The notes: generated by a model not told the origin, from the sequence alone. DNA of 64,000 nucleotides from Planctomycetaceae bacterium (GCA_018699955.1 JABISG010000147.1:240024-304023), one strand, 5' to 3'; counted from the stretch's first letter, positions 17,987-27,863 are shown. Made by a program: numbers and translations.

Positions 17987-18482
17987 TCCTGATTCCTCCC
18001 GACTCGTCTGAGTGACCGAATGAGTGAAAAGTTGAAGAAAGGACGATCCGGCGATTTAGGTGTTCTCGCGGGATTGGTCGTTTTACGGGTTATTTGCTGG
18101 AATTCAATTCTAACACGACAGACAGGGCAAGGGAGGTAATCAAGAAGATTTTGTCGGTTTTCGTGGCGGGGCTCCTATTTTTCTTTGCGAATCTCCGCGC
18201 TCCTTCGCATCGTTGCGTTGAAAACAAACCACGTCATCTGTGCCACAATGGTCTCGCTCGGAGTGGGGGTTTTCGCTATGCTTCGGCCAATTCGAGCGGG
18301 TGGACTCTCACCACCCATATCTCGAAAGACCATTCGGTCGTACAGCAATCGCGCCTCGATGACCCGCCGATCTCTCTCACATTCAAAAACCCTGCTGCGG
18401 TAACGATATGGTTCTGCCATTGGACGAAAATCCGTCGTCTGGCTGGGCATCGCGTTTCCGTTGGTGAAATTGCGCCGAACAA
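17987..18482. other. Intergenic region with no gene seen
   Basis: About 495 bp between the divergent LRR gene and the mla operon. It presumably holds both promoters. No reading frame here has a ribosome site, a leader or family motifs; the open frame at 18094-18531 overlaps the start of mlaE and its composition does not look coding. Confidence 0.6.
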
Positions 18483-19322
18483 ATGGCTTCCCACCAACTT
18501 TCACAACCTCGAGACACATTCATTCACGTGATCGGCCGGTCGTTGCTTGCGGCCGTCGAATCGGTGGGGAATCTCACTTTGTTCGCGCTGCAACTGGTGG
18601 TTTGGATTGGACGTGGATTGCCCAAGCGGTCGGTGTTGTTGCCGTCGATGTACAACATCGGCGTACTCAGTTTGCCGGTGGTGATGATCACCGGCGGATT
18701 TATCGGCATGGTGCTCGCCGTTCAGGCATACGACCAGTTTCGGCTGATGCATCTGGAAACGCGACTCGGTGCGGTGATCAACGTTTCGTTGGTGAAAGAA
18801 CTCGGGCCGGTGCTGGCGGCGACGATGCTTGCCGGCCGTGTTGGTAGCCGGATGGCCGCCGAACTGGGAACCATGCGCGTAACCGAGCAGATCGACGCGT
18901 TGACAGCGTTGGGAGCCAATCCCATTCACTACCTGGTTGTGCCGCGATTCCTCGCCTGTTTTCTTCTCATCCCGCTATTAACCGCCGTTGCGGACTGCAT
19001 GGGGATTGTGGGCGGTTGGTTTATCAGCACACAGGTTCTGGGCATCAACAGCTTCCATTATTGGCATCATGCCGAAACGTATGTGACGGCATTCGACGTT
19101 CTCAGCGGATTGTTCAAGAGTGTCTTTTTCGGAGCATCGATCGCGTTGGTTGCCTGTCATCGCGGCTTCCACTGCGGAGCCGGTGCCGAGGGTGTCGGCC
19201 GGGCAGCGACGGAATCGTTTGTCTTGTCGTTTGTTGCAATTCTGGTGCTCGACTTTTTCCTCGGCGTCTTTCTCAACGCGGTCTACTACACCGTTTGGCC
19301 CGCTTCGGTTCCCCTGCTTTGA
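18483..19322 (+). CDS. mlaE: MlaE-family lipid ABC transporter permease
   Basis: Encodes 279 residues, full length for MlaE. Five or six membrane helices. The family motif LVKELGPVLAATMLAGRVGSR is followed by AAELGTMRVTEQIDALTALG, the coupling-helix region that contacts the ATPase. MlaE forms the inner-membrane permease of the Mla/MCE system, which moves phospholipids between the inner and outer membrane. It is followed by the ATPase and MCE genes in the standard order E-F-D. The start is uncertain: no clear ribosome site precedes 18483, and a GTG at 18531 would also keep the whole conserved part. Confidence 0.9.
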   Translation: MASHQLSQPRDTFIHVIGRSLLAAVESVGNLTLFALQLVVWIGRGLPKRSVLLPSMYNIGVLSLPVVMITGGFIGMVLAVQAYDQFRLMHLETRLGAVINVSLVKELGPVLAATMLAGRVGSRMAAELGTMRVTEQIDALTALGANPIHYLVVPRFLACFLLIPLLTAVADCMGIVGGWFISTQVLGINSFHYWHHAETYVTAFDVLSGLFKSVFFGASIALVACHRGFHCGAGAEGVGRAATESFVLSFVAILVLDFFLGVFLNAVYYTVWPASVPLL

Positions 19323-19416
19323 ATGTGAGTTACGCGACACCGCGCGGGTGCCACTGGCGTGTCACCAGTGCATTGCGGTGAATGTGTGTTGTGAAAAAAG
19401 ACTAGCAGCCAAACCC

Positions 19417-20235
19417 ATGCCCACCCCGCCCGAAACCAACAACCCGCCCTCCATCGCGTTGAAACACGTGTGGAAGAAGTTTGAAACGCAGCCAGTGCTG
19501 CGCGATATCTCCATCGAGGTCGAGCCGAACGAGACATTGGCGTTAATTGGCGAGAGTGGCTGTGGAAAGAGCGTGACGATGAAACTGATGATGTCGCTGC
19601 TCGAACCAAGCCGCGGCGAAGTCTTCTGGTCGGGTCGGCCGGTCAAGAGTCGCAGCGATGCGGAACTCACGCGCGAACGTCTGCAATTTGGGTACCTGTT
19701 TCAGGGGGCAGCATTATTCGACAGCCTGACGGTGTACGAAAACGTCGCCTTCGCCCTCAAACAGAACACAAGAATGCCGGAAGAACGCATTCGCGAAATT
19801 GTTTACGAGCGGCTGAAAGAGGTGGGGCTGACTGAATCAATTTGCAGCCGCAAACCGGCGGAACTCTCCGGCGGCATGAAAAAACGTGTCGGATTGGCGC
19901 GGGCACTGGCCCTCTCGCCCGATGTGATGCTGTACGATGAGCCGACCACCGGGCTGGATCCCATTATGAGCGATGTGATCAACGAGTTGATATTGCAGAC
20001 CCGCGCGCGTCGGCCGGTCACCAGCATCGTGGTCACTCATGACATGCGAACGGTGGAGAAAGTCGCCGACCGGGTCATCATGTTCTACCCGCTCTCGCGG
20101 CTCAAGAATGACGAACCACAGATCGTATTTTCAGGAACCTATGAAGAAGCCCTGGCATCGACAGACCCTCGCGTCACTACGTTTGTTCGCGGCCAGGCCG
20201 GCGAACGCATTCAGGAAATGGCACTCAGTTTGTGA
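19417..20235 (+). CDS. mlaF: MlaF-family lipid ABC transporter ATPase
   Basis: Encodes 272 residues from the ATG at 19417. Longer in-frame starts would run into mlaE and lack homology-like sequence. Walker A GESGCGKS (about residue 44), Q-loop YLFQGAALFDSL, signature LSGGMKKRVGLARAL, Walker B VMLYDEPTTGLDP and the switch His VTHDMRTV are all present, and the GGM-KKR form of the signature is typical of Mla-type ATPases. It powers MlaE. It sits 94 bp after mlaE and 90 bp before the MCE gene, on the same strand. Confidence 0.93.
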   Translation: MPTPPETNNPPSIALKHVWKKFETQPVLRDISIEVEPNETLALIGESGCGKSVTMKLMMSLLEPSRGEVFWSGRPVKSRSDAELTRERLQFGYLFQGAALFDSLTVYENVAFALKQNTRMPEERIREIVYERLKEVGLTESICSRKPAELSGGMKKRVGLARALALSPDVMLYDEPTTGLDPIMSDVINELILQTRARRPVTSIVVTHDMRTVEKVADRVIMFYPLSRLKNDEPQIVFSGTYEEALASTDPRVTTFVRGQAGERIQEMALSL

Positions 20236-20325
20236 CGAGACAAGAGACAAGAAACAAAGTTTGCATCGAGACGTGTTTTTTCTCACCACTTCTTTGGTCG
20301 ATGGTTGTTAGAGGTTTGAACCGCA

Positions 20326-21474
20326 ATGACTGAGCGTCAACTTCAATTTCGTGTCGGCATGTTCTCCATCGTGGCGGTTGCGTTAACCGGCGTAATGGTT
20401 TTCAAGTTTGGCGCTTTGAAGTCGTTGTTGGAACCGCAATATACAATCGCGATTCACTTCGAATCCGCCCCCGGACTCTACCCGTCGACGCCCGTCAGAA
20501 AAAGCGGGATCGCAATCGGCTCCGTGCAGGAGGTGACGTTCGACGACCAACGCGGTGGAGTCACGGCCATTGTCCAGATTAAGGAACACTATCGTTTGCG
20601 GGCCGACGCGCAGCCGTTGCTCACCCGCAGTTTGCTCGGCGATGCCGCCATCGAATTCACGCCGGGCAGAAGCCGGCGGGTCATTCAACCGGGGGCGACG
20701 ATTGAAGGCGCCAGTCCCGAAGGGCCGATGGAGATCGTCCGTCGGCTGGAAGGCAAGTTGAACGGAACGCTCGACTCATTTGACTCGACCAGCCGCGAGT
20801 GGGAACGCGTTGGGAAGAACATCAACAACCTCGTCGAGACGAATCGAGGGAACCTCGACGACGTCGTCGAACGTGCGGCCGAGTCGCTGGAGCAGTTCAC
20901 GTTGACGATGAAGACGGCCAACCAGACATTGGCGAATGCCAACAAGATTGTCGGTGATCCGCAGAATCAGGAAAACCTGCGAAAGACACTGGCGGCGATG
21001 CCGAAAATGATCGAAGAGACGCACCAGACGATTTCGGCAGTGAAATCGGCGGTCGAGACGGCTGATGAGAACCTCGAAAACCTGAAGGACGTGACCGGCC
21101 CGCTTGCCAAACGCAGCGCATCCATCGTCACCAAACTTGATGGCACCATGTCGAATCTCGAATCACTGTCCGGCGAGTTGAACCAGTTCGCTCACCTGGT
21201 GAACGACGGCGACGGAACGATTAAGAAACTCGCCGGCGATCCGGAACTGTACGAGAACATGAATCGCTCGGCAGCCTCGCTGGCAATTCTGCTGAAGAAT
21301 CTGCAGCCGGTGGTCAAAGACCTGAGAATCTTCAGCGACAAGGTGGCACGGCATCCGGAACTAATCGGCGTGAGCGGAGCGATTAAGGGGAGTTCGGGAA
21401 TCAAAGAACCGCCATCCGAGACTCCGCTGCGGCAAAGTCGTCGTGGCGGATCAACGACCGGCTTTCCACGGTGA
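20326..21474 (+). CDS. mlaD: MlaD/MCE-domain lipid-binding protein
   Basis: Encodes 382 residues. One N-terminal transmembrane helix (about residues 10-30), then an MCE domain (about 38-125: IHFESAPGLYPSTPVRKSGIAIGSVQEV, with LLGDAAIEFTPG closing). The rest, about residues 135-345, is helical and coiled-coil-like, longer than E. coli MlaD (183 residues), so it resembles the tube-forming MCE proteins with long helical extensions such as PqiB/Mce. It is the periplasmic substrate-binding hexamer part of the Mla machine with the MlaE/MlaF genes upstream. MlaB and MlaC are not visible here. Confidence 0.88.
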   Translation: MTERQLQFRVGMFSIVAVALTGVMVFKFGALKSLLEPQYTIAIHFESAPGLYPSTPVRKSGIAIGSVQEVTFDDQRGGVTAIVQIKEHYRLRADAQPLLTRSLLGDAAIEFTPGRSRRVIQPGATIEGASPEGPMEIVRRLEGKLNGTLDSFDSTSREWERVGKNINNLVETNRGNLDDVVERAAESLEQFTLTMKTANQTLANANKIVGDPQNQENLRKTLAAMPKMIEETHQTISAVKSAVETADENLENLKDVTGPLAKRSASIVTKLDGTMSNLESLSGELNQFAHLVNDGDGTIKKLAGDPELYENMNRSAASLAILLKNLQPVVKDLRIFSDKVARHPELIGVSGAIKGSSGIKEPPSETPLRQSRRGGSTTGFPR

Positions 21475-21484
21475 CCTGATTCGC

Positions 21485-21925
21485 TTACTGACCGTCGCGG
21501 GTTTCCCGACGCAGGTCATTCGCGCGATCGATCAACTCCTGCGTCCCCACAATCACCTGCGGCTTGAGTGGGTAGGTGAAATTGTGCCGATTGGTCACTT
21601 TGAACGGCAGCAGATTGTCGGAGAAGAAATCGAGCGGCACAACCTGGTACCAGGGCGTTTTGACCCGCTGCATACTGGTGACCGTTTCGTAGCCATCTTT
21701 AATCAGCGTAATTTCCCGCGTTCCGTAATACGTGAAATCGATTTGCGCCGGCGTGTAACCTTTTTCCTCGCCGTCGATCAGCACCAGAGCGCCCGGGGGA
21801 TCGGAGTTGATCGTCATGCGGCGGTGGACTGAGCCACAACCGCTCAGCCCTGCGACCAGCACGAGAGCAAGCAGGGCGATGAGCGAACGACCGCCTGTGG
21901 CGACATTCCAAGGGGAAGCGGGCAT
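21485..21925 (-). CDS. PEGA-domain lipoprotein
   Basis: Encodes 146 residues from the ATG at 21925; a longer frame upstream adds no leader. The N-terminus has a hydrophobic stretch and lipobox LVAGLSGC (Cys at about residue 29), so it should be lipidated. It is followed by a PEGA domain: NSDPPGALVLIDGEEKGYTP and a REITLIKDGYE repeat end. PEGA domains bind surface polymers or other proteins. It converges on the mlaD gene with an 10-bp gap, so it is not part of that operon. Confidence 0.8.
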   Translation of the reverse strand: MPASPWNVATGGRSLIALLALVLVAGLSGCGSVHRRMTINSDPPGALVLIDGEEKGYTPAQIDFTYYGTREITLIKDGYETVTSMQRVKTPWYQVVPLDFFSDNLLPFKVTNRHNFTYPLKPQVIVGTQELIDRANDLRRETRDGQ

Positions 21926-22237
21926 AGATCGAATGACCGTCTGTGCGACAACGACATGGCACGAAAGCAAGAGGCAAGGAATTGGCCAATCACGATCCGT
22001 GTCGAGGGGGTCCAACGCGGGGCGGGATTGTATCGGCAGCTTATTGGAACGCCAAGAGCAAATTCACGCCCCCCATTTGCGTAAATTGCCTCATCGCCGC
22101 TCTTTTGTTCTGCGAGATGGGCTGATTCCTTTGCCCATTGTTTTCAACACGAGTATGATGAAACGATGGAGTTCAAGTCCCGCCTCCGCCGAGCAACGTA
22201 AACCGTTAACTCAATCATTCTCGATTCAGGTGTGTTG
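21926..22237. other. Divergent intergenic region
   Basis: About 310 bp between the PEGA lipoprotein and the PP2C gene, reading apart. It should hold both promoters. No small gene or clear repeat was seen. Confidence 0.5.
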
Positions 22238-23542
22238 ATGCGCTGGGAGCAAGTAATCAAATACGGCTCGCTCAGCGATATCGGTTTTCGTCGCCAGAAT
22301 AATGAGGACGCTGCGATTGTTCAGCTTTGTGCTGACCCCGAAATCTGGCAGCAGCACGGACACGTCTTGCTCGTCGCCGATGGTATGGGGGGACACGCGG
22401 CAGGCGAACTTGCCAGCAAACTTGCCGCCGACACATTGCCTCAAACGTTCTTCAAGTCGCGCGATAAAGACGTTCAGTCCGCTCTCAAAGAGGCGATCGA
22501 AGTCACCAATAAAACCATCAACGACCGTGGAACGCAGAACAAAGACTTTCAGCGAATGGGGACCACGTGCGCGTCGCTGGTGCTCGGTCCCGATGGTGCA
22601 ACAATCGGCCACGTGGGTGACAGCCGTGTTTACCGCGTTCGCGGCGACCGGATTGATCAACTGACGTTCGATCACAGCCTGCAGTGGGAGTTATTGCGCG
22701 AGAACAAAGTGAGCCGCGAGGAGATTCTGCTCCGCGAACCCAGGCACGTCATCACACGTTCGCTGGGACCCGAACCAGTCGTCAAAGTGGATATTGAAGG
22801 GCCGTTTGAGGTGTTGCCCGATGACGTGTTCGTGCTGTGTACCGATGGCCTGACAGGTCATCTCAACGATGCGGAAATTGGAACAATTGCCCGCGAATTA
22901 CCACCCGAGGAGGCTTGTCGGCTGATGGTGAACCTCGCCAACCTGCGGGGCGGATCGGATAACATTACGGTTGTGGTCGCTCGGGTGGGTGATGTCCCGG
23001 ATGAAGTGCTCATGGGTGATGAGCAACAGCAGCGGGTGATGGAGCAGAAGCGAGGCTGGTTGTGGCTTGCGGGATTCTGGGCCATCGCCGTGCTGTTCGT
23101 CCTAGGCGTGGTCTTGTTGCTGTTTCGGCATCAGTCGGAGGGGATTGCATCAATAGCCGCCAGCGCAGTCGTTCTTTCAATAATGATGTTCGTCTTTTTT
23201 CGCCGACTGCGGACGCCGTCCATTTCGATCTCTTCGGCTGAGACGGTTTTGTGGAGTCCGTACGCCACGGCTTCAGCACGTCTTACCAAGAAATTCCTGG
23301 GGCATCTCGCCGCCGTTGAGGCGGAGTTGCAGCGGACCGCCTCGGCTGAGAGTTGGGTGATCGACTGGAGTCGTCACGAAAATGTCTACACGCAGGCCAA
23401 GACCGCATACGCGGCCCGCGATTTTCCCCTCTCCTTCACGCACTATGCAAGAGCCGTCGATACGCTGATGGTGGGGCTGCACGAGTGCCGCAAACAAATG
23501 CATCGCGAAGCCAAGTGGGGCAAATCCAAGAACGGCGAATGA
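22238..23542 (+). CDS. PP2C-type protein phosphatase with C-terminal membrane helices
   Basis: Encodes 434 residues; GTG at 22232 is an alternative two codons up. The PP2C domain (about residues 10-250) is complete: RRQNNEDAA, VADGMGGHAAGE with metal-binding Asp, GHVGDSRVYRV, LCTDGLTGHLND and RGGSDNITVVVARVG. Residues about 270-335 hold two membrane helices, followed by a cytosolic tail rich in aromatic and basic residues. It dephosphorylates Ser/Thr on proteins, the counterpart of Hanks-type kinases that are abundant in planctomycetes. The histidine kinase and response regulator follow on the same strand, but 200 bp apart. Confidence 0.88.
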   Translation: MRWEQVIKYGSLSDIGFRRQNNEDAAIVQLCADPEIWQQHGHVLLVADGMGGHAAGELASKLAADTLPQTFFKSRDKDVQSALKEAIEVTNKTINDRGTQNKDFQRMGTTCASLVLGPDGATIGHVGDSRVYRVRGDRIDQLTFDHSLQWELLRENKVSREEILLREPRHVITRSLGPEPVVKVDIEGPFEVLPDDVFVLCTDGLTGHLNDAEIGTIARELPPEEACRLMVNLANLRGGSDNITVVVARVGDVPDEVLMGDEQQQRVMEQKRGWLWLAGFWAIAVLFVLGVVLLLFRHQSEGIASIAASAVVLSIMMFVFFRRLRTPSISISSAETVLWSPYATASARLTKKFLGHLAAVEAELQRTASAESWVIDWSRHENVYTQAKTAYAARDFPLSFTHYARAVDTLMVGLHECRKQMHREAKWGKSKNGE

Positions 23543-23751
23543 CGCTCGTCTGATTCTTTGTTGTTGGTGTCATCGCGTTCCGGGGAAGTCGTTTCTTCAA
23601 GGCTCCTTGTTCGGTATTCAGGAGCCCCGTTCTCGCTGTCTCAAGGCGCGGGGTTGTCACTGCGACCGGGCAGGTGATACACTTTTCCCGCTTCCGTCGG
23701 AGACGGAAAAACCGCTGCCGCGATGTGGCCACGATAGGGAGATCGACCACC

Positions 23752-25287
23752 GTGCTATTCACCCGCACCATTCGGCGGAAAATGGTCTTCGGACTTTCAT
23801 TGGTGCTGGTGATGCTGGTGACGCTGTCGCTCAGTGCCATCTCCGGCCTGTTGTCTTACCGCGAAACGGTCCGTGGGCTGACACTGAAGATCGACCGCGT
23901 TCCGCGACGTTCCGATCTCACCGCCGCATTCGGACTGCTGTACGATCCGCTGTTGCGCACAGCGCCTCAGTATCGGGGGCAGGAGTTTAAGCGCCAAATG
24001 AAGACCGTGGAGCGGGAAGTCCAGATTTTTACAGGAAAACTCGATGATCTACCACCCGCACCGGGTGTTCGTGACCAGCGGCCGATCACATACCAACTGC
24101 TGGCCCAGGTTGGGCTGAGGCTCGAGAAGTTGAAGGAGATCGGGGCAGATCTCAACGACGAAAAACAGGTCGCCGCCACTACCGAACGCATGCTCCGCGA
24201 ATTGGGGTACTTGCAGCTTCTCGCCCACCGTATGCCCGATTCGCAACTCGGTTTGAAGCAGACATTGCTGGCTGCACGCAGCGCATATCACACCCGCTTT
24301 GTCTGGGTGGGCGGGACCAGCGCCCTTGTGGCGATCCTGTTTTTTAGCTTGGTGAGTTACGGATACACGGGGATTTTCTCCCCGTTGTCGAGATTGCATC
24401 AAGGGGCGTCACGCGTCGCTCAAGGCGATTTCGACTATCGTCTCGATCTGCAAACCAACGATGAAATGGCCGAATTGGCCGAATCGTTCAATCGCATGAC
24501 CGACCGCTTTCAGCAGACCAACTGCGATCTTGACCGACAAGTTCGAGAACGCACGAAACAACTGCTTCGCTCGGAACGATTGGCGGGGATTGGACTGTTG
24601 GCGGCCGGAGTCGGCCACGAAATCAACAATCCGCTGTCAGCAATCGCCATGGCGACCGAGTCGATTCAGTATCGCTGGCAAGAACTGTGCGCCGATGCAG
24701 ATCCGGCTGAAGTGGAGAATGTCAAAGAATATCTGGAAATGATTCACAGCGAGGCCTTCCGCTGCCGCGAAATTACTGCTCGTCTGCTTGATTTTGCCCG
24801 CGGTGACGACGGTGTTCGTTCGTCCAACAACTTAACGCAGATAATTTCCGACGTGTTGCTGATGGTGCGGCCGATGAGTCAGTTTCAGGACCGCCACATT
24901 GAGTTTTCTCACACAGAGGCTTGTATGGCAGAAGTCAACGCGTCGGAGATCAAGCAGGTTGTGCTGAATCTTGTCGCCAATTCACTGGAAGCGATGCAAA
25001 GCGGGGGGACGCTCAATATCGATGTCACCGAGCAGGTCGATCACGCAATCTTGACCTTCCAGGATGACGGTTGCGGAATGACGCCAGAGGTGATTGAAAA
25101 CATCTTTGAGCCATTTTTTACGCGACGCCAGGACGGCCGCGGTACCGGGTTGGGAATGGCCATCAGTCATCGAATTATCAGCGATCACGGAGGGACGGTC
25201 GAAGTCACCAGCGACGGTCCCGGTTGCGGCAGCACCTTTCGCTTGCACATTCCCCGAAGCGTCCCTCATTCCCAGGCGGCCGCTTGA
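23752..25287 (+). CDS. NtrB-like membrane sensor histidine kinase
   Basis: Encodes 511 residues from the GTG at 23752, which has GGGAGA about 9 bases upstream. An earlier GTG at 23674 is possible but has a basic, leader-less extension. N-terminal helix about 13-35, a periplasmic sensor part to about 205, a second helix at about 210-230, then HAMP (LHQGASRVAQGDFDYRL). The H-box is GHEINNPLSAIAMATES with the phospho-His; N-box NLVANSLEAMQSGG, G1 DDGCGMTPE and G2 GTGLGMAI follow, with the F-box FEPFFTRR between. The order and the H-box form match NtrB/AtoS-type kinases that signal to sigma-54 regulators, which is exactly what follows. The sensed signal is unknown. Confidence 0.92.
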   Translation: MLFTRTIRRKMVFGLSLVLVMLVTLSLSAISGLLSYRETVRGLTLKIDRVPRRSDLTAAFGLLYDPLLRTAPQYRGQEFKRQMKTVEREVQIFTGKLDDLPPAPGVRDQRPITYQLLAQVGLRLEKLKEIGADLNDEKQVAATTERMLRELGYLQLLAHRMPDSQLGLKQTLLAARSAYHTRFVWVGGTSALVAILFFSLVSYGYTGIFSPLSRLHQGASRVAQGDFDYRLDLQTNDEMAELAESFNRMTDRFQQTNCDLDRQVRERTKQLLRSERLAGIGLLAAGVGHEINNPLSAIAMATESIQYRWQELCADADPAEVENVKEYLEMIHSEAFRCREITARLLDFARGDDGVRSSNNLTQIISDVLLMVRPMSQFQDRHIEFSHTEACMAEVNASEIKQVVLNLVANSLEAMQSGGTLNIDVTEQVDHAILTFQDDGCGMTPEVIENIFEPFFTRRQDGRGTGLGMAISHRIISDHGGTVEVTSDGPGCGSTFRLHIPRSVPHSQAAA

Positions 25288-25590
25288 ACCGGAGCGTTTC
25301 AGGCACTGCCAGGGCCTCCCATTTTGAGGGCATCCCGTCAAAACGAGACGCTGAGAGTGTTCGTTTTGCATGCCATCGAAATTCTCTTCGGGAATCCAAT
25401 TGCCAGAGATTGTAAATTCTGTTATCAACCGGATCCCTTCAGCAGTGCTGCTGATTTTTACAACAATGATTCGCCGCAACCAGCTTCATGCCATCTTGTT
25501 ACACGATTTTTCTCTGATAATCTCGATTGCCGACAGCCCATAGGATCCAGCGGACAAGGACGTCTGCGTTTCGACCAGGGAGTGGTTCTG
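25288..25590. other. Intergenic region between kinase and regulator
   Basis: 303 bp; no gene. The frame of the regulator runs open through it, but the sequence has no leader or domain before the receiver, so it is read as untranslated. It may hold a separate promoter for the regulator. Confidence 0.5.
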
Positions 25591-26982
25591 TTGAGTTCAC
25601 CAACACAGCACAGTCTTCAGGTTTTGTTCGTCGATGATAATACGGTCATTCGCAAGGTCATGCAGGCCGAGTTGCCTAGGATGGGCCACAAGGTTGTCAT
25701 CTGTGAAGACGGACAGGCGGCCCTTGATGCGGTCAAGAAACAGACCTTCGACGTGGCAATCGTTGATCTGAAAATGCCCGGCCTGAGCGGTTGGGACGTG
25801 TTCGATCATCTGAAAGAAGTCTCCCCCGAGACGGAAGTGATTATCAGCACCGGCCACGGCAGCATGGACGAGGCGATCCAGGCGCTTCGCAAGGGGGCGT
25901 ACGACTTCCTGCCCAAGCCTTGCCAGCTGTTTGAAATTGCCAACGTGCTACAGCGCGTTGGCGAAAAGCGGGCTTTGACAAACAAGGCACTCGCACTGGA
26001 GAGCCGGCTGCAGGCCGTCGAAGGCTCCCCTGACCTTGTTGGCGACGGGCCGGCAATGTCTCGTGTTAAGACAATGATCGACAAGGTTGCTCCGACCGAT
26101 GCGGCCGTGATTGTTCTGGGTGAAACCGGCACGGGGAAAGAGCTTGTCGCGCGGCGAATTCACGATCAAAGTTCTCGGGCCAACGCGCCGTTTGTTGCGG
26201 TCAATTGCGGTGCGCTGCCGGAGAATCTCGTTGAGAGCGAATTCTTTGGACACCGCAAAGGAGCGTTCACGGGAGCCGAAACTGCTCGCAAGGGGCTGTT
26301 TGAAGTTGCACACGGTGGAACCCTGTTTCTCGATGAGCTTGGGGAACTCAACAAGACGATGCAGGTTAAGCTGCTGAGATTTCTGGAATCTGGAGAGGTT
26401 CGCCGGGTTGGCGAGAACGAACCATTTCACGTTGATGTTCGCATTGTCTCTGCAACCAATCGCGATCTGCAGCAAATGGTCAACGAGGAGACATTTCGTG
26501 AAGACCTGTTTTATCGGGTCAACACGTTTGAAATCCATCTGCCGCCTCTGCGCGAACGAAAAGAGGACATTCCGGAGTTGTCGAGATTCCTCATTGCCCG
26601 CCATTTGAAGCGGTGTGATGTGCCTGAGGATATTCTCGCGGCCGACACGGTCGAACTTCTGCTGAGTCACGACTGGACCGGCAATGTGCGCGAGCTGGCC
26701 AACGCGTTGGAACACGCCGCCATACTTTCCGGTGGTGGCACGATTGCTCCGGACGATTTGCCCAGCAGCCTCAGTCGTCGGCAGGGCGAATCACGCGGAA
26801 GCTTTTCGATTGCGGGCCGATCAAAGCCGCGTACGCTGCGGGAAATCGAGATGGAGTACATCTACCACGTGCTCGACCGTCACGATGGTGACAAGCCACA
26901 AGCTGCCGCTGAACTCGCGATCGCGTTGAAAACGCTGTACAACAAGCTCAATCAGGATCAGGCGAGATTGGCTGCCGGTTAG
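25591..26982 (+). CDS. Sigma-54 (NtrC-type) response regulator
   Basis: Encodes 463 residues from a TTG at 25591, chosen because AGGGAG lies about 9 bases before it and the receiver domain starts at once (VLFVDDN). The GTG at 25582 sits right on that ribosome site. Receiver domain residues about 8-125: VDDN, phospho-Asp in VDLKMPG, and K in LPKPC. AAA+ domain: Walker A GETGTGKE, the sigma-54-contact loop HRKGAFTGAE, Walker B GGTLFLDELGE, and the second-region of homology FREDLFYRVN. A C-terminal Fis-type helix-turn-helix (HDGDKPQAAAELAIALKTLYNK) binds DNA. It activates sigma-54 promoters when phosphorylated, most likely by the histidine kinase upstream. Confidence 0.93.
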   Translation: MSSPTQHSLQVLFVDDNTVIRKVMQAELPRMGHKVVICEDGQAALDAVKKQTFDVAIVDLKMPGLSGWDVFDHLKEVSPETEVIISTGHGSMDEAIQALRKGAYDFLPKPCQLFEIANVLQRVGEKRALTNKALALESRLQAVEGSPDLVGDGPAMSRVKTMIDKVAPTDAAVIVLGETGTGKELVARRIHDQSSRANAPFVAVNCGALPENLVESEFFGHRKGAFTGAETARKGLFEVAHGGTLFLDELGELNKTMQVKLLRFLESGEVRRVGENEPFHVDVRIVSATNRDLQQMVNEETFREDLFYRVNTFEIHLPPLRERKEDIPELSRFLIARHLKRCDVPEDILAADTVELLLSHDWTGNVRELANALEHAAILSGGGTIAPDDLPSSLSRRQGESRGSFSIAGRSKPRTLREIEMEYIYHVLDRHDGDKPQAAAELAIALKTLYNKLNQDQARLAAG

Positions 26983-27068
26983 CAGGCGTTTCCCGCCTGT
27001 TTTATTCGCTGCAGCCAGCGTTCTGAAGGTTCCCGCCATTTGGTGAGGGGTACCTCGCGAAGTGCCAC

Positions 27069-27101
27069 CTCACCCCAACCCTCTCCCGTGGGGAGAGGGT
27101 G
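27069..27101. repeat. CTCACCCCAACCCTCTCCC-type hairpin repeat
   Basis: CCTCTCCC-GTG-GGGAGAGG palindrome with a CACCCCAA flank. It lies just before the lexA stop in the convergent gap. Only one copy here; this kind of repeat is common in many GC-rich genomes. Confidence 0.65.
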
Positions 27102-27115
27102 TTGTTGGGCCAGCT

Positions 27116-27724
27116 TTAGTATTTGCGGACGACACCGGTGACGACGCCGAGTACTTCCACGTCGTTCGAGTAAATCGGGCGCATGTTGGAGTTGGCCGGT
27201 ACGAGCTTGTACCGATTCTTTTCGCGGTAGAATCGCTTGAGCGTTGCTTCTTGCTTGTCGACCAAGGCGACAACGATTTCGCCGTCGCGAGCCGTTTCCT
27301 GCTTGCGAACGACCACGTAGTCACCGTCGGCGATTTGATCATCGATCATCGATTCGCCTTTGACTTTCAGGCAGAACTGCCCACCGTCGCCGAACAGTTC
27401 TGCAAAATCGACCTCTTCGGTCTGCTCTTCAGCGAGAACCGGAACACCGGCAGCAATTTGGCCGGCCAACGGAAGGCTGGTCGAGCCGCGCAGCGGTTCG
27501 GTCAACTGGATCGCTCGCGACATGTGCGATTCGCGTGTGATCAGTCCTTTCTTCTCCAGTGCCTTCAGGTGACACATGACACCGTTGGGCGAGCGAATGC
27601 CGAACTGGTTGCCAATTTCGCGAACCGTGGGACCATATCCACGGTTCACAATCTTGTCTTTCAGGAACTCGTAGATCTCACGCTGACGAGCGGTGAGCGG
27701 GGGCTTGGCGTTTTCAACCTTCAT
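27116..27724 (-). CDS. lexA: LexA repressor of the SOS response
   Basis: Encodes 202 residues from the ATG at 27724 with GGAG seven bases upstream. The N-terminal winged helix-turn-helix (residues about 5-70: LTARQREIYEFL, PTVREIGNQFG, SPNGVMCHLKALEKKG) binds operators. The autocleavage site is Ala92-Gly93 (QIAAGVPV). The catalytic dyad is Ser125 (KGESM) and Lys163 (EATLKRF). LexA holds down DNA-repair genes and cuts itself with RecA on DNA damage. No SOS-gene neighbour is on this strand; a TTGAAC-N7-GTTCAA dyad lies about 140 bp upstream as a possible autoregulatory operator. Confidence 0.95.
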   Translation of the reverse strand: MKVENAKPPLTARQREIYEFLKDKIVNRGYGPTVREIGNQFGIRSPNGVMCHLKALEKKGLITRESHMSRAIQLTEPLRGSTSLPLAGQIAAGVPVLAEEQTEEVDFAELFGDGGQFCLKVKGESMIDDQIADGDYVVVRKQETARDGEIVVALVDKQEATLKRFYREKNRYKLVPANSNMRPIYSNDVEVLGVVTGVVRKY

Positions 27725-27863
27725 GATGAACTCCAATAGCTTGAGATGGCTTGAGTGTGGTGCTGGGAAACTGAGGGTTGAGCAAGTTGAACTTGGACAA
27801 TTGTCAGTGTTCAGGATCCCAGCCTATCGGTGGGAACATGTCACCCAGCCTCCCGCAAGTTGA

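Noticed and set aside
18094..18531. Open frame of 145 residues before mlaE
   Set aside because: It overlaps the mlaE start, has no ribosome site and its composition does not look like a protein; the mlaE frame is far better supported.
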